In this document: positions 57,144-64,000 of the stretch, in pieces
Layout of the letters: each line of letters starts with the position of its first letter
Numbering within the stretch: the stretch's first letter is position 1
Assembly (NCBI RefSeq): GCF_024623785.1
Contig: NZ_JANKBZ010000002.1
Location: 1 to 64,000 of the forward strand
Reading direction: 5' to 3'
DNA: 64,000 nucleotides
From: Archangium lipolyticum
GTDB taxonomy: Bacteria > Myxococcota > Myxococcia > Myxococcales > Myxococcaceae
Translations under genes and position numbers: made by a program
Notes under the pieces: model-generated
Databases searched by the model: none
The model's input: only the letters and a program-made list of their open reading frames with translations
What the model was told of the DNA's origin: nothing

Positions 57144-59252
57144 CTACTCGTCCGCCGTCACGTCGACCATGCCGCTGAGGGTGCTCGGCGGGCCAATGGT
57201 GATGCTGTCCACCCAGGCCTTCGCGCGGGTGATGTTCGAGCCGGAGTCCGTCGCCGTGACGATGAACTTCAGGATGACGTTCCGGTTGGCGTAGGCGGAG
57301 AGGTCGATGTCCGCGCGCTGCGTCCAGTTGGACTCGGAGACGGTGCCCAGGCCGCTCTTCGTCACCGAGTCCACCACGTGGTCGGTGCCGTCGTTGACGA
57401 CGACCCGGAAGGCCGCCGACGCCGAGGTGTTGGCACCGGAGAGGTCCAGCTTGCGCCAGTAGGTCAGCCGCGGGTTGGCCGTCAGCGTCACCGCGACGCT
57501 CGCGGTGCGGGTGACGGTGTTGAAGGCGGGCGTGGCGGAACCGAGGATGGATCTGCTCCCCGTCATGCCCGTCTGGTCGCTGGCGTCCAGCGCCCACTCG
57601 GTGAGGCTCCAGCCCGCGTTGTCGGGGCCGTTGTTGGAGAAGCGCTCGGTGAAGCGCACCGAGCCCTGGTCCACTGTCACCGAGACCGCACCGGAGAGCG
57701 CGGTGTTGCCCGCGGCGTCCGAGGCCCGGGCCTGGAGGGTGTGGAGGCCGGTGGCGTAGGACGTGGTGTTCCAGCTGTACTGGTAGGGCCCGGCCTGTTG
57801 CGCCGGTACGCCCTGGCCCACCACGGTGCCGTCGATGAGGAACTCGACCTTCGTCACCCCGATGTTGTCCGTCGCGGTGGCGGCGAGGTTGATGGCGCCG
57901 GCCACGGTGGCACCGGCGGTGGGGAAGGTGATGGCCACGGTGGGCGGTGAGGTGTCCGAGATGCCGCCCGTCACGGTGACGGAGACGGTGCTCGAGGTCG
58001 CCGTGTTGCCCGAGGCGTCATGGGCCCTGGCCACCAGGGTATGGGTGCCATTGGTCGCGGCCGCGGTGTTCCAGCTGTACTCGAAGGGCGCCGCCGTGTC
58101 GGTGCCGACGAGGGTGTTGTCGATGGAGAACTCGACCTTGGAGACGCCCACGTTGTCCGTGGCGTTGGCGGTCACCTTCACCGTGCCGCTCACGGAGGCG
58201 CCGTTGGCCGGCGCGGAGAGGCTGACGGTGGGGGACACCATGTCCGAGTTGTCGAGCCCGAAGAACTTCGCCACGTACCAGGTGGAGCAGATGTCCGTGT
58301 CGAGCACGAAGGCGCCCGCGGTGCCGCACGCGACGCTGGTGCCGGGGAACTTGTAGGCCGGGTCGACGGGCGTGCCGTGCCCCATGCCGGTGATAGCGTA
58401 GGTCTCCACCAGCGCGGTGCCCGCGGCGTTCTTGTAGACCTTGTGCGGGTAGCCGGCGACCGTCTCGGTGACGTCCGCCGTCATGTCGATGCCGTGCACC
58501 GACGTCCACTGCTCCAGGGCCTCCGTCTGGTTGGTGTTCTTCACGGTGTAGTCGGACGTGCCGTGCCAGAGGGAGATCTTCGGATAGGGGCCCGTGTAGC
58601 CGGCGTACGCGTTGCGGACCAGGTCCCCCCACTGCTGCGGCGTCTTGTCCGTGCCCGGGCTCATGCAGGAGAAGGCAGCGGTCATCGTGGTCGCGCACTT
58701 GTACGGGATGCCCGCCATGATGGCGGCCCCGGAGAAGACGTCCGGGTAGGTCGCGGCCATGACGTGCGCCATCGCGGCTCCCGCCGACAGGCCGGTGACG
58801 AAGACCCGGCGCCCGTCGATGGAGTGGTCGGTCTTCATCTTGTCGACCATCTGCTTGATGGAGAGCGCTTCGCCCTGCCCGCGCGCGATGTCACCGGGCT
58901 CGAACCAGTTGAAGCAGGTGTTCTGGTTGTTGGCGCTCAGCTGCTCCGGGTAGAGCACGTAGAACTTGAGCTGGTCGGCCAGGGCGTTCCACCCGGTGGG
59001 GGTATAGCCATCCGCTGTCTGGGCACAGCCGTGCATCGCCACCACCAGCGGGGCGTTGGCGGGCACGTTGGCCGGCACGTGCTTCCACATCCTCAGGTTG
59101 CCGGGGTTGGTCCCGAAGCCCGTCACCTGCGTCAGCGCGCTGCGCGTCGTCCCCAGGGGAGGCGACTCTTCCGGTGGCGGTAGCCCCTCGCACCCGAAGA
59201 CCGCCAGAGCGAGAAGTGCTCCCACGACTCCCTCGAAACGTCGTTTCTGCAT
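57144..59252 (-). CDS. PHB-depolymerase-family esterase lipoprotein with Ig-like domains
   Basis: 702 residues. Lipoprotein signal LALAVFGC, then an alpha/beta-hydrolase domain (about 45-330) of the LpqC/PHB depolymerase family: VVAMHGCAQTADGY, nucleophile in VTGLSAGAAMAHV, WHGTSDYTV and MGHGTPVD. Two bacterial Ig-like repeats (about 345-435 and 440-535; PTVSLSAPANGASVSGTVKV, PTVAITFPTAGATVAGAINL) and a C-terminal beta-sandwich follow. Substrates in the family range from polyhydroxybutyrate to feruloylated xylan; the nearby 3-hydroxybutyrate dehydrogenase favours polyhydroxybutyrate (inference). Confidence 0.85.
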   Translation of the reverse strand: MQKRRFEGVVGALLALAVFGCEGLPPPEESPPLGTTRSALTQVTGFGTNPGNLRMWKHVPANVPANAPLVVAMHGCAQTADGYTPTGWNALADQLKFYVLYPEQLSANNQNTCFNWFEPGDIARGQGEALSIKQMVDKMKTDHSIDGRRVFVTGLSAGAAMAHVMAATYPDVFSGAAIMAGIPYKCATTMTAAFSCMSPGTDKTPQQWGDLVRNAYAGYTGPYPKISLWHGTSDYTVKNTNQTEALEQWTSVHGIDMTADVTETVAGYPHKVYKNAAGTALVETYAITGMGHGTPVDPAYKFPGTSVACGTAGAFVLDTDICSTWYVAKFFGLDNSDMVSPTVSLSAPANGASVSGTVKVTANATDNVGVSKVEFSIDNTLVGTDTAAPFEYSWNTAAATNGTHTLVARAHDASGNTATSSTVSVTVTGGISDTSPPTVAITFPTAGATVAGAINLAATATDNIGVTKVEFLIDGTVVGQGVPAQQAGPYQYSWNTTSYATGLHTLQARASDAAGNTALSGAVSVTVDQGSVRFTERFSNNGPDNAGWSLTEWALDASDQTGMTGSRSILGSATPAFNTVTRTASVAVTLTANPRLTYWRKLDLSGANTSASAAFRVVVNDGTDHVVDSVTKSGLGTVSESNWTQRADIDLSAYANRNVILKFIVTATDSGSNITRAKAWVDSITIGPPSTLSGMVDVTADE

Positions 59253-59627
59253 GGTGTCCTCCCTGGAAAGGGGAGGTAATGCCTTATCACATATTCTTGA
59301 ATCCTCCTTATCCAGTTCCGTGAAAGGGAATGGGCCCGTGTCTGACGCGTGATGTCAAGGAACACGCCCGCGAGGGGAGCGCAGACATGAATCTATCATC
59401 AAGTAAACATGAATCTGACGTCAGGTGGGGTGGGTCGGGGCATGACGCGCAATGTCAAACCCGGGAGGGGCTTGCGGACATGAACCTGACATCATGTAAA
59501 CATGAATCCGGCATCATGTGACGCTAGGATGCCGCCGCCGCCCACCAGGGTCGGCCTCCGGGAAGTGCCGCCCGCTACGGGCGGGGCTGGCACTCCCGTC
59601 TCCCCGCTACCCCACAGGAGTCATTTC
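59253..59627. other. Divergent intergenic region with operator array
   Basis: 375 bases between the divergent esterase and lipase starts. An AT-rich stretch (59280-59310) may hold the esterase promoter. The four palindromes at 59385-59519 fill the middle. About 100 bases beginning at 59343 are repeated with changes from 59443, including TGACGCG, ATGTCA, GAGGGG and GGACATGAA-like blocks. Confidence 0.6.
59385..59519. promoter_or_regulatory. Four 20-bp palindromes in two pairs
   Basis: Consensus ACATGA-N8-TCATGT. Sites: 59385-59404 (right arm TCAAGT), 59407-59426 (TCAGGT), 59478-59497 (perfect) and 59500-59519 (perfect). Each pair has a 22-base offset, two helical turns, so bound dimers would lie on one face of the DNA. 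The two pairs are 93 bases apart and belong to a duplicated unit. They sit before the lipase start and after the esterase start. The regulator is not encoded in the window next to them. Confidence 0.8.
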
Positions 59628-61076
59628 ATGAGGATGTCCAAGCACTCCCTCCGCCTCTACGCGACCGGCCTCTCCGCCTGTGCGCTGCTCGCGTGTGGCA
59701 GGCCCGGCAAGCCGAACACTCCTGGCACCGGCGAGGAGGAGCAGGTGGTGACGGTGGAGAGCTGTCGCCAGCAGATCGCCGACCGTCAGGACGAGCTACG
59801 CGCCGAGAACATGGACGTGGCCAGCTGGTCCATCGACGACGCGCCCCAGATGGCGGATCCCGGGCTCACCGAGCAGCAGACGCCCGAGACGCACAGGAAG
59901 TACGACGGCAGGTACCGCCCGCTGACCAACCACCCGGGCTGCACCACGGCGGACCTCTACTACGACAAGTCGAACACCCGCGAGCTCAACCCCAAGACGC
60001 CGACGCCCTACATCGACGGGAACAACGACGGCAAGTGGACCGATCGCAGCGACTACGGCGGCCCCAACAAGGCCCCCGGCCACATCGACGGGGACGTGGC
60101 CCGGATCGACGGCTACCCCTGCGCCGCCAAGCAGTACACGCAGCCCAACCCGGACACCTCCAAGCCCATCGTCATCCTCGTGCACGGCAACTCCACCCGG
60201 CCGCACACCTGGGAGCGGTTCCTCCTGCCGTTGGGCTCGGAGATCAGCGCCACCACGGAGAAGGTCGCCATCAAGCCGGACACGGAGGTGAGGGATCAGC
60301 TCGCCGAGACCCTCATCGCCGCGCGCTACCAGGTGCTCGCCGTGGACTTCCGCACGGACCGGGTCGCGGCCGTGGACCCCTCCGGTCTCGGCGCCGGGGA
60401 GAACGCGGCCGGCAACATCGACCACGGCTGGGCCACGCCCATCCTCCAGTCCCTCATCAAGGCGGTGATGAAGAACAACCCGGGCCGCAAGGTCGCGCTG
60501 GTGGGGCACTCGCTGGGCGTGACGGTGGTGCGTGATGCGCTGCGCCGGCTGTACGTGGAGCACACGAAGGGCGTGGACGGTGCCATCAACCCCTTCCCCC
60601 AGGTGAGCCACGTCATCCTCGGCTCGGGCGCCAACCACGGCGTGTCCACCTATGACGCCGGGCTGTGCACCAACAACTTCACCATGCGCGGCACCATCGT
60701 CTGCGAGATGGGCAGCCGCTCCAACTACGTGCAGACGTACTTCCACAAGCCGCTCAATGGCCCCAAGGACCTGTTCGCCACCCCGTGCGCGGACGGTGAC
60801 TACGCCTTCGGCAAGACGGGCCAGTGTGGTGGCAACGTCGTGAAGTACTTCACCATCACGATGACGGACATCACCCAGGGCTCCAACTACCAGGACTTCT
60901 ACGTGTCCGAGTCGGCCTCGCGCATCGACATGCCGGGGTGCGTGGTCAACAAGCTGACGACGCTCAGCGACTACGACACCAGCGGCTACTTCAACAAGGG
61001 CTTCATCGCCAACCACTTCGGCTCCCTGCGCTCCTCCTCGGGCCTGAAGCTCGCCATGGACTACCTGGCGCGCTAG
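59628..61076 (+). CDS. Lipase/esterase lipoprotein, alpha/beta-hydrolase
   Basis: 482 residues from ATG 59628 (AGGAG eight bases upstream). Signal with LLACG lipobox. Core motifs: VILVHGNSTRPHTWERFL (oxyanion loop) and VALVGHSLGVTVVRDALRRL (nucleophile). Later segments include ILGSGANHGVSTYDAGLCTN and SRSNYVQTYFHKPLNGPKDL with several cysteines. It may be a lipase or an unusual polyester depolymerase; the neighbourhood makes the latter plausible but not proven. Confidence 0.82.
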   Translation: MRMSKHSLRLYATGLSACALLACGRPGKPNTPGTGEEEQVVTVESCRQQIADRQDELRAENMDVASWSIDDAPQMADPGLTEQQTPETHRKYDGRYRPLTNHPGCTTADLYYDKSNTRELNPKTPTPYIDGNNDGKWTDRSDYGGPNKAPGHIDGDVARIDGYPCAAKQYTQPNPDTSKPIVILVHGNSTRPHTWERFLLPLGSEISATTEKVAIKPDTEVRDQLAETLIAARYQVLAVDFRTDRVAAVDPSGLGAGENAAGNIDHGWATPILQSLIKAVMKNNPGRKVALVGHSLGVTVVRDALRRLYVEHTKGVDGAINPFPQVSHVILGSGANHGVSTYDAGLCTNNFTMRGTIVCEMGSRSNYVQTYFHKPLNGPKDLFATPCADGDYAFGKTGQCGGNVVKYFTITMTDITQGSNYQDFYVSESASRIDMPGCVVNKLTTLSDYDTSGYFNKGFIANHFGSLRSSSGLKLAMDYLAR

Positions 61077-61175
61077 CCGTCGGTCCTGTCTCCCTCCTCC
61101 CGCCGCCCGCGACCGTGGCTGCCGTGCGCGGGCGGCGCTCCCTCTTCCGAGCGCGGCCGAAGTGAGATTCTCCCC

Positions 61176-62591
61176 ATGATTCCTTCCTTCCCCACCGCGC
61201 CCCGCCTGGCACGCGCGTGCACGCTGGCGTCCGCCCTGCTGGCGGCCCCGGTCCTGGCGCAGACCTCCGAGGTCCCCGCTCCGGCCTCCTCCGATGCCCC
61301 CATCGCGCAGGCCCCCGCGGTGGCTCCGGCCGCGCCCGCCCCCTCCGCTCCCGAGAAGCCGGACCCCGCCCTCAAGCAGGACGCGGAGACGCTGGTGGTG
61401 AGCGCGCCGACGCCCACGACCCGGCCCCTCTTCGCCCTGGGCAGCGAGACGTACTTCATCAGCCCGGTGCTCTCCATCGCGGGCGGTGTCCAGTCGGAGA
61501 ACCTGCGCGTCAACCCCAACCCCGAGAAGGAGGGCCGCATCACCACGATCGCCCTCGCGCGCTTCGGGGCGGAGGGCCGGCTGGGTCCCTACGTCACCTT
61601 CCGCAGCGAGTTCGAGCGCAACATCCGCAGCCACGGCTCGGGCATCTGGGAGGGCACGGCCTCCATGTCCGTGCGCGACCAGGTGCTGCGCCTGGAGCGC
61701 TGGGGCGCCACCGTGGAGGCCGGCATCATCCTGGATCCGGCGAGCGTGGACTTCTTCTCCGCGCACACCGGTGACGTGCTGCTGGCGGACAAGTACACGC
61801 GCGACCCGCTCCTCTACAGCGGCTTCAACCGTGGCCAGGGCGTGCAGGCGCGCTACACCCGCTGGGGCTTCACCGCCGGCCTGAGCTACACCGAGGCCAA
61901 CCCGCTGAGCTCCTCGGCGTCCTTCATGGTGGGTGGCTCCTTCGGCGGCAACGGCCGCTTCTGGGAGCGGCCCCTGGGCAACTTCCGCAATGGCCAGCCG
62001 GATGACGACATCCACTTCCGCGTCATCAGCCCCTCGCTCTCCTACGAGCACCCCTGGTTCGAGGCCAGGGCCATGGCCCAGGTGCTCGACATCAACTACC
62101 AGGTCAACTCCACCCAGGACCCGGCCATCCAGGGCTACAACCTGCGCGGCAACGTGAAGCTCAAGCTCAAGGGCATGGTGCCGTCGCTGCCCTTCGAGGT
62201 GACGCCCTTCTTCAACGTGGCGCGCGTGGAGAACGATGTCGTCAACTCGGCCGCGGGTTACGGAAACCAGCTGCTCGAGACGCCCTTCGACGCGCTCACC
62301 CTCTCCGCCGGCCTGGACGTCTTCATCTCCGGCAGGTCCGGCGTGGGCTTCAGCTACACGCGCGTGGCGGACCACACGCCTTCCTTCGTCCCCGCGGCGG
62401 GCGGCAACCCCGCCAGCGAGGCCCTGCTCGGCACGCGCAACTCGTACCTCAACGTGGGCGCGACCTGGTGGCTGTTCGACCAGGTGGCCCTGGGCGCGCG
62501 CGTGGCAACCTACGCGCGGGAGATCGACGGCAAGCCCGAGCTCGAGGAGCGGGACCTGTCGGCCTTCCTCACCCTTCGGATGGTTCTGTGA
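61176..62591 (+). CDS. Outer-membrane porin-like protein
   Basis: 471 residues. Signal ending APVLAQT, Pro/Ala-rich linker (about 30-70), then a strand-rich barrel with GAEGRLGPYVTFRSEFERNI, GFNRGQGVQARYTRWGFTAG, and VNVGATWWLFDQVALGARVA-like ends, finishing LSAFLTLRMVL. Resembles OprP/O-type or other phosphate-selective porins in layout, not assigned. Encoded between the lipase and the 3-hydroxybutyrate dehydrogenase, so it may take up the products of extracellular hydrolysis. Confidence 0.72.
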   Translation: MIPSFPTAPRLARACTLASALLAAPVLAQTSEVPAPASSDAPIAQAPAVAPAAPAPSAPEKPDPALKQDAETLVVSAPTPTTRPLFALGSETYFISPVLSIAGGVQSENLRVNPNPEKEGRITTIALARFGAEGRLGPYVTFRSEFERNIRSHGSGIWEGTASMSVRDQVLRLERWGATVEAGIILDPASVDFFSAHTGDVLLADKYTRDPLLYSGFNRGQGVQARYTRWGFTAGLSYTEANPLSSSASFMVGGSFGGNGRFWERPLGNFRNGQPDDDIHFRVISPSLSYEHPWFEARAMAQVLDINYQVNSTQDPAIQGYNLRGNVKLKLKGMVPSLPFEVTPFFNVARVENDVVNSAAGYGNQLLETPFDALTLSAGLDVFISGRSGVGFSYTRVADHTPSFVPAAGGNPASEALLGTRNSYLNVGATWWLFDQVALGARVATYAREIDGKPELEERDLSAFLTLRMVL

Positions 62592-62602
62592 AAGGCACGG
62601 TC

Positions 62603-63373
62603 ATGGGAGAGCTGACTGGGAAGTGCGCGCTCGTCACGGGCGCGGCGAGCGGTATCGGGCGAGCGGTGGCGGAGGACCTGGGGGCGCGTGGGGCCCGGGT
62701 GCTGGTGTCGGACCTGGACGAGGCCGGCGCGAGTGCCGTGGCGGCGGGGATTCCCGGTGCCATCGCGCAGCGGGCGGACGTGTCCTCGCGCGAGGACTGC
62801 CGGGCGCTGGTGGACCGGGCGCAGCGGGAGTGGGAGCGGCTGGACATCCTGGTGAACAACGCCGGCCTTCAGCACGTGGCGCCGGTGGAGGAGTTCCCGG
62901 AGGACCGCTGGGAGCAGATGATCCGCATCATGCTGGTGGGGCCCTTCCTGTTGACGAAGTACGCCCTGCCGTTGATGTACGCGCGCAAGTGGGGGCGCAT
63001 CATCAACGTCTCCTCGCTGCACGGGCTGGTGGCCTCGCCGTACAAGTCGGCCTACATCTCGGCGAAGCACGGCCTGATGGGGCTGACGAAGACGGTGGCG
63101 CTGGAGGCGGCGGACAAGGGCGTGACGGTCAACGCCATCTGCCCCAGCTACGTGCGCACGCCGCTGGTGGAGAAGCAGATCGCCGACCAGGCCCGGGTGA
63201 ATGGCATCACCGAGGCCGAGGTCATCCAGCGCATCATGCTGGCCCCGGCGGCGGTGAAGCGCCTGCTGGAGCCGAGCGAGGTGGCCGCCTACATCGCCTT
63301 CCTGTGCTCGGAGGCCGCGGGCGGCATCACCGGGGCCGCCCAGGTCATGGACTGCGGCTGGACGGCCCGCTGA
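62603..63373 (+). CDS. bdhA: D-3-hydroxybutyrate dehydrogenase
   Basis: 256 residues, SDR family. Cofactor motif TGAASGIG; catalytic Ser in NVSSLHG and Tyr-x3-Lys in AYISAKHG. Family-specific stretches NNAGLQHVAPVEEFPEDRWE, HGLVASPYKSAY and NAICPSYVRTPLVEKQI match bacterial 3-hydroxybutyrate dehydrogenases closely. It oxidises D-3-hydroxybutyrate to acetoacetate with NAD. ATG 62603 has AAGG upstream; GTG 62588 overlaps the porin stop. Confidence 0.92.
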   Translation: MGELTGKCALVTGAASGIGRAVAEDLGARGARVLVSDLDEAGASAVAAGIPGAIAQRADVSSREDCRALVDRAQREWERLDILVNNAGLQHVAPVEEFPEDRWEQMIRIMLVGPFLLTKYALPLMYARKWGRIINVSSLHGLVASPYKSAYISAKHGLMGLTKTVALEAADKGVTVNAICPSYVRTPLVEKQIADQARVNGITEAEVIQRIMLAPAAVKRLLEPSEVAAYIAFLCSEAAGGITGAAQVMDCGWTAR

Positions 63374-63377
63374 AGTC

Positions 63378-64000
63378 TCAGGCCACCTCGCGCTTCCCAT
63401 CGGTCCCCGCGGCGCCGTCCGCGGGGGCCGGGGCGGGTGCCTCGGAGAGCTTCTCCCGGAACGTCTCGGCGGAGAGGTACACGGAGACGAGGGTGACGAG
63501 CGCCAGGCCCACCATGTAGAGCGACACGGGCCATGCCTTGCCGCCGGACTCCGTCAGCAGCCAGGTGGCGACGAGGGGCGAGAGGCCGCCGGCGAACACC
63601 GAGGCGAGCTGGTAGCCCAGCGAGGCGCCGCTGTAGCGCACGCGCGTGCCGAAGAGCTCGGAGAAGAAGCTGGCCTGGGGCCCGTACATGGCCGCGTGGG
63701 CGATGATGCCCAGCGTGATGGCCAGCACGATGAGGCCCGTCTCCTTGGTGTCGATGAGCCAGAAGAAGGGAAAGGCCAGCAGCGCGCACCCCACGGCGCC
63801 ACCGATATAGACGGGGCGGCGGCCGAACACATCCGACAGGGCTCCGAACGCGGGAATGGCCACCAGGTGGACGGCGGTGGCCGCGAGCACCCCGTTGAGC
63901 ATGGTGGAGCGCTCCAGCCCGAGCTGCCCGGTGCCGTAGGTGAGCACGAACGTGGTGACGATGTAGAAGAAGCCGTTCTCCGCGAAGCGCGCGCCCATGG
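63378..64000 (-). CDS. MFS transporter of the metabolite:H+ symporter type, C-terminal part
   Basis: The 3' part of a gene running past base 64000; about 207 residues are visible. Six membrane segments are seen, with RFAENGFFYIVTTFVLTYGT, the loop motif GALSDVFGRRPVYIGG, and YGPQASFFSELFGTRVRYSG, typical of the MHS branch. It ends in a Pro/Ala tail. The substrate is likely a carboxylate such as 3-hydroxybutyrate (inference from the neighbour). Convergent with the dehydrogenase gene. Confidence 0.85.
   Translation of the reverse strand, partial: MGARFAENGFFYIVTTFVLTYGTGQLGLERSTMLNGVLAATAVHLVAIPAFGALSDVFGRRPVYIGGAVGCALLAFPFFWLIDTKETGLIVLAITLGIIAHAAMYGPQASFFSELFGTRVRYSGASLGYQLASVFAGGLSPLVATWLLTESGGKAWPVSLYMVGLALVTLVSVYLSAETFREKLSEAPAPAPADGAAGTDGKREVA

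Overview
The window is high-GC, gene-dense DNA with many lipoproteins, secreted hydrolases, a 1,661-residue Ser/Thr kinase-histidine kinase hybrid, an ECF sigma factor, CBS and MshEN modules and a candidate outer-membrane-exchange toxin. This mix is typical of a myxobacterium; a member of the Archangium/Cystobacter/Myxococcus group is most likely (inference, no rRNA is present). No tRNA, rRNA or CRISPR array was seen.

Layout. 1-692: end of an IS630-type element whose transposase changes frame at an A6 run. 693-12822: mostly minus-strand secreted glycan-degrading and carbohydrate-binding proteins (GH2 with two AbfB domains, GxGYxYP protein, PNGase A-like amidase, ThuA-ricin lectin) with an ankyrin protein and CutC. 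13169-19742: the most interesting locus, a tightly packed plus-strand set: cytochrome P450, DUF6624-like protein, two paralogous JmjC/cupin-like oxygenases, a 49-residue Ser/Cys-tailed peptide too short for ordinary ORF calling, and a stand-alone LanM-type dehydratase without a cyclase. I read it as a RiPP gene cluster of unrecognised type. 19787-24037: DUF3160 lipoprotein, CotH-like kinase lipoprotein, lytic transglycosylase.

24046-27964: a TetR regulator faces, across three tandem palindromic operators, an operon of fatty-acid hydroxylase, Lgt-like membrane protein, a radical SAM enzyme resembling archaeal tetraether-lipid synthase and a small membrane protein: a probable regulated lipid-remodelling module. 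28021-31672: DAHP synthase, lipoprotein, ECF sigma factor preceded by three repeated palindromes, and a CBS protein with a histone-H1-like tail. 31814-34812: a lipoprotein with an HNH-like C-terminus between two paralogous putative immunity genes, resembling SitA/SitI. 34802-39979: lipoprotein, outer-membrane protein, SRPBCC protein, and a convergent pair of D-2-hydroxyglutarate-dehydrogenase-like enzyme and SerA.

40096-56936: secreted trypsin-like protease, small proteins, S9 peptidase, MshEN protein, LysM-GH19 enzyme, methyltransferase-like protein, the giant kinase hybrid, a sterol-desaturase-family protein diverging from a possible wHTH protein across a perfect 25-bp palindrome, and a CBM21-like protein. 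57144-64000: a possible polyhydroxybutyrate-use locus (PHB-depolymerase-family esterase, lipase, outer-membrane porin-like protein, 3-hydroxybutyrate dehydrogenase, MHS-type transporter) with four 20-bp palindromes between the divergent esterase and lipase genes.
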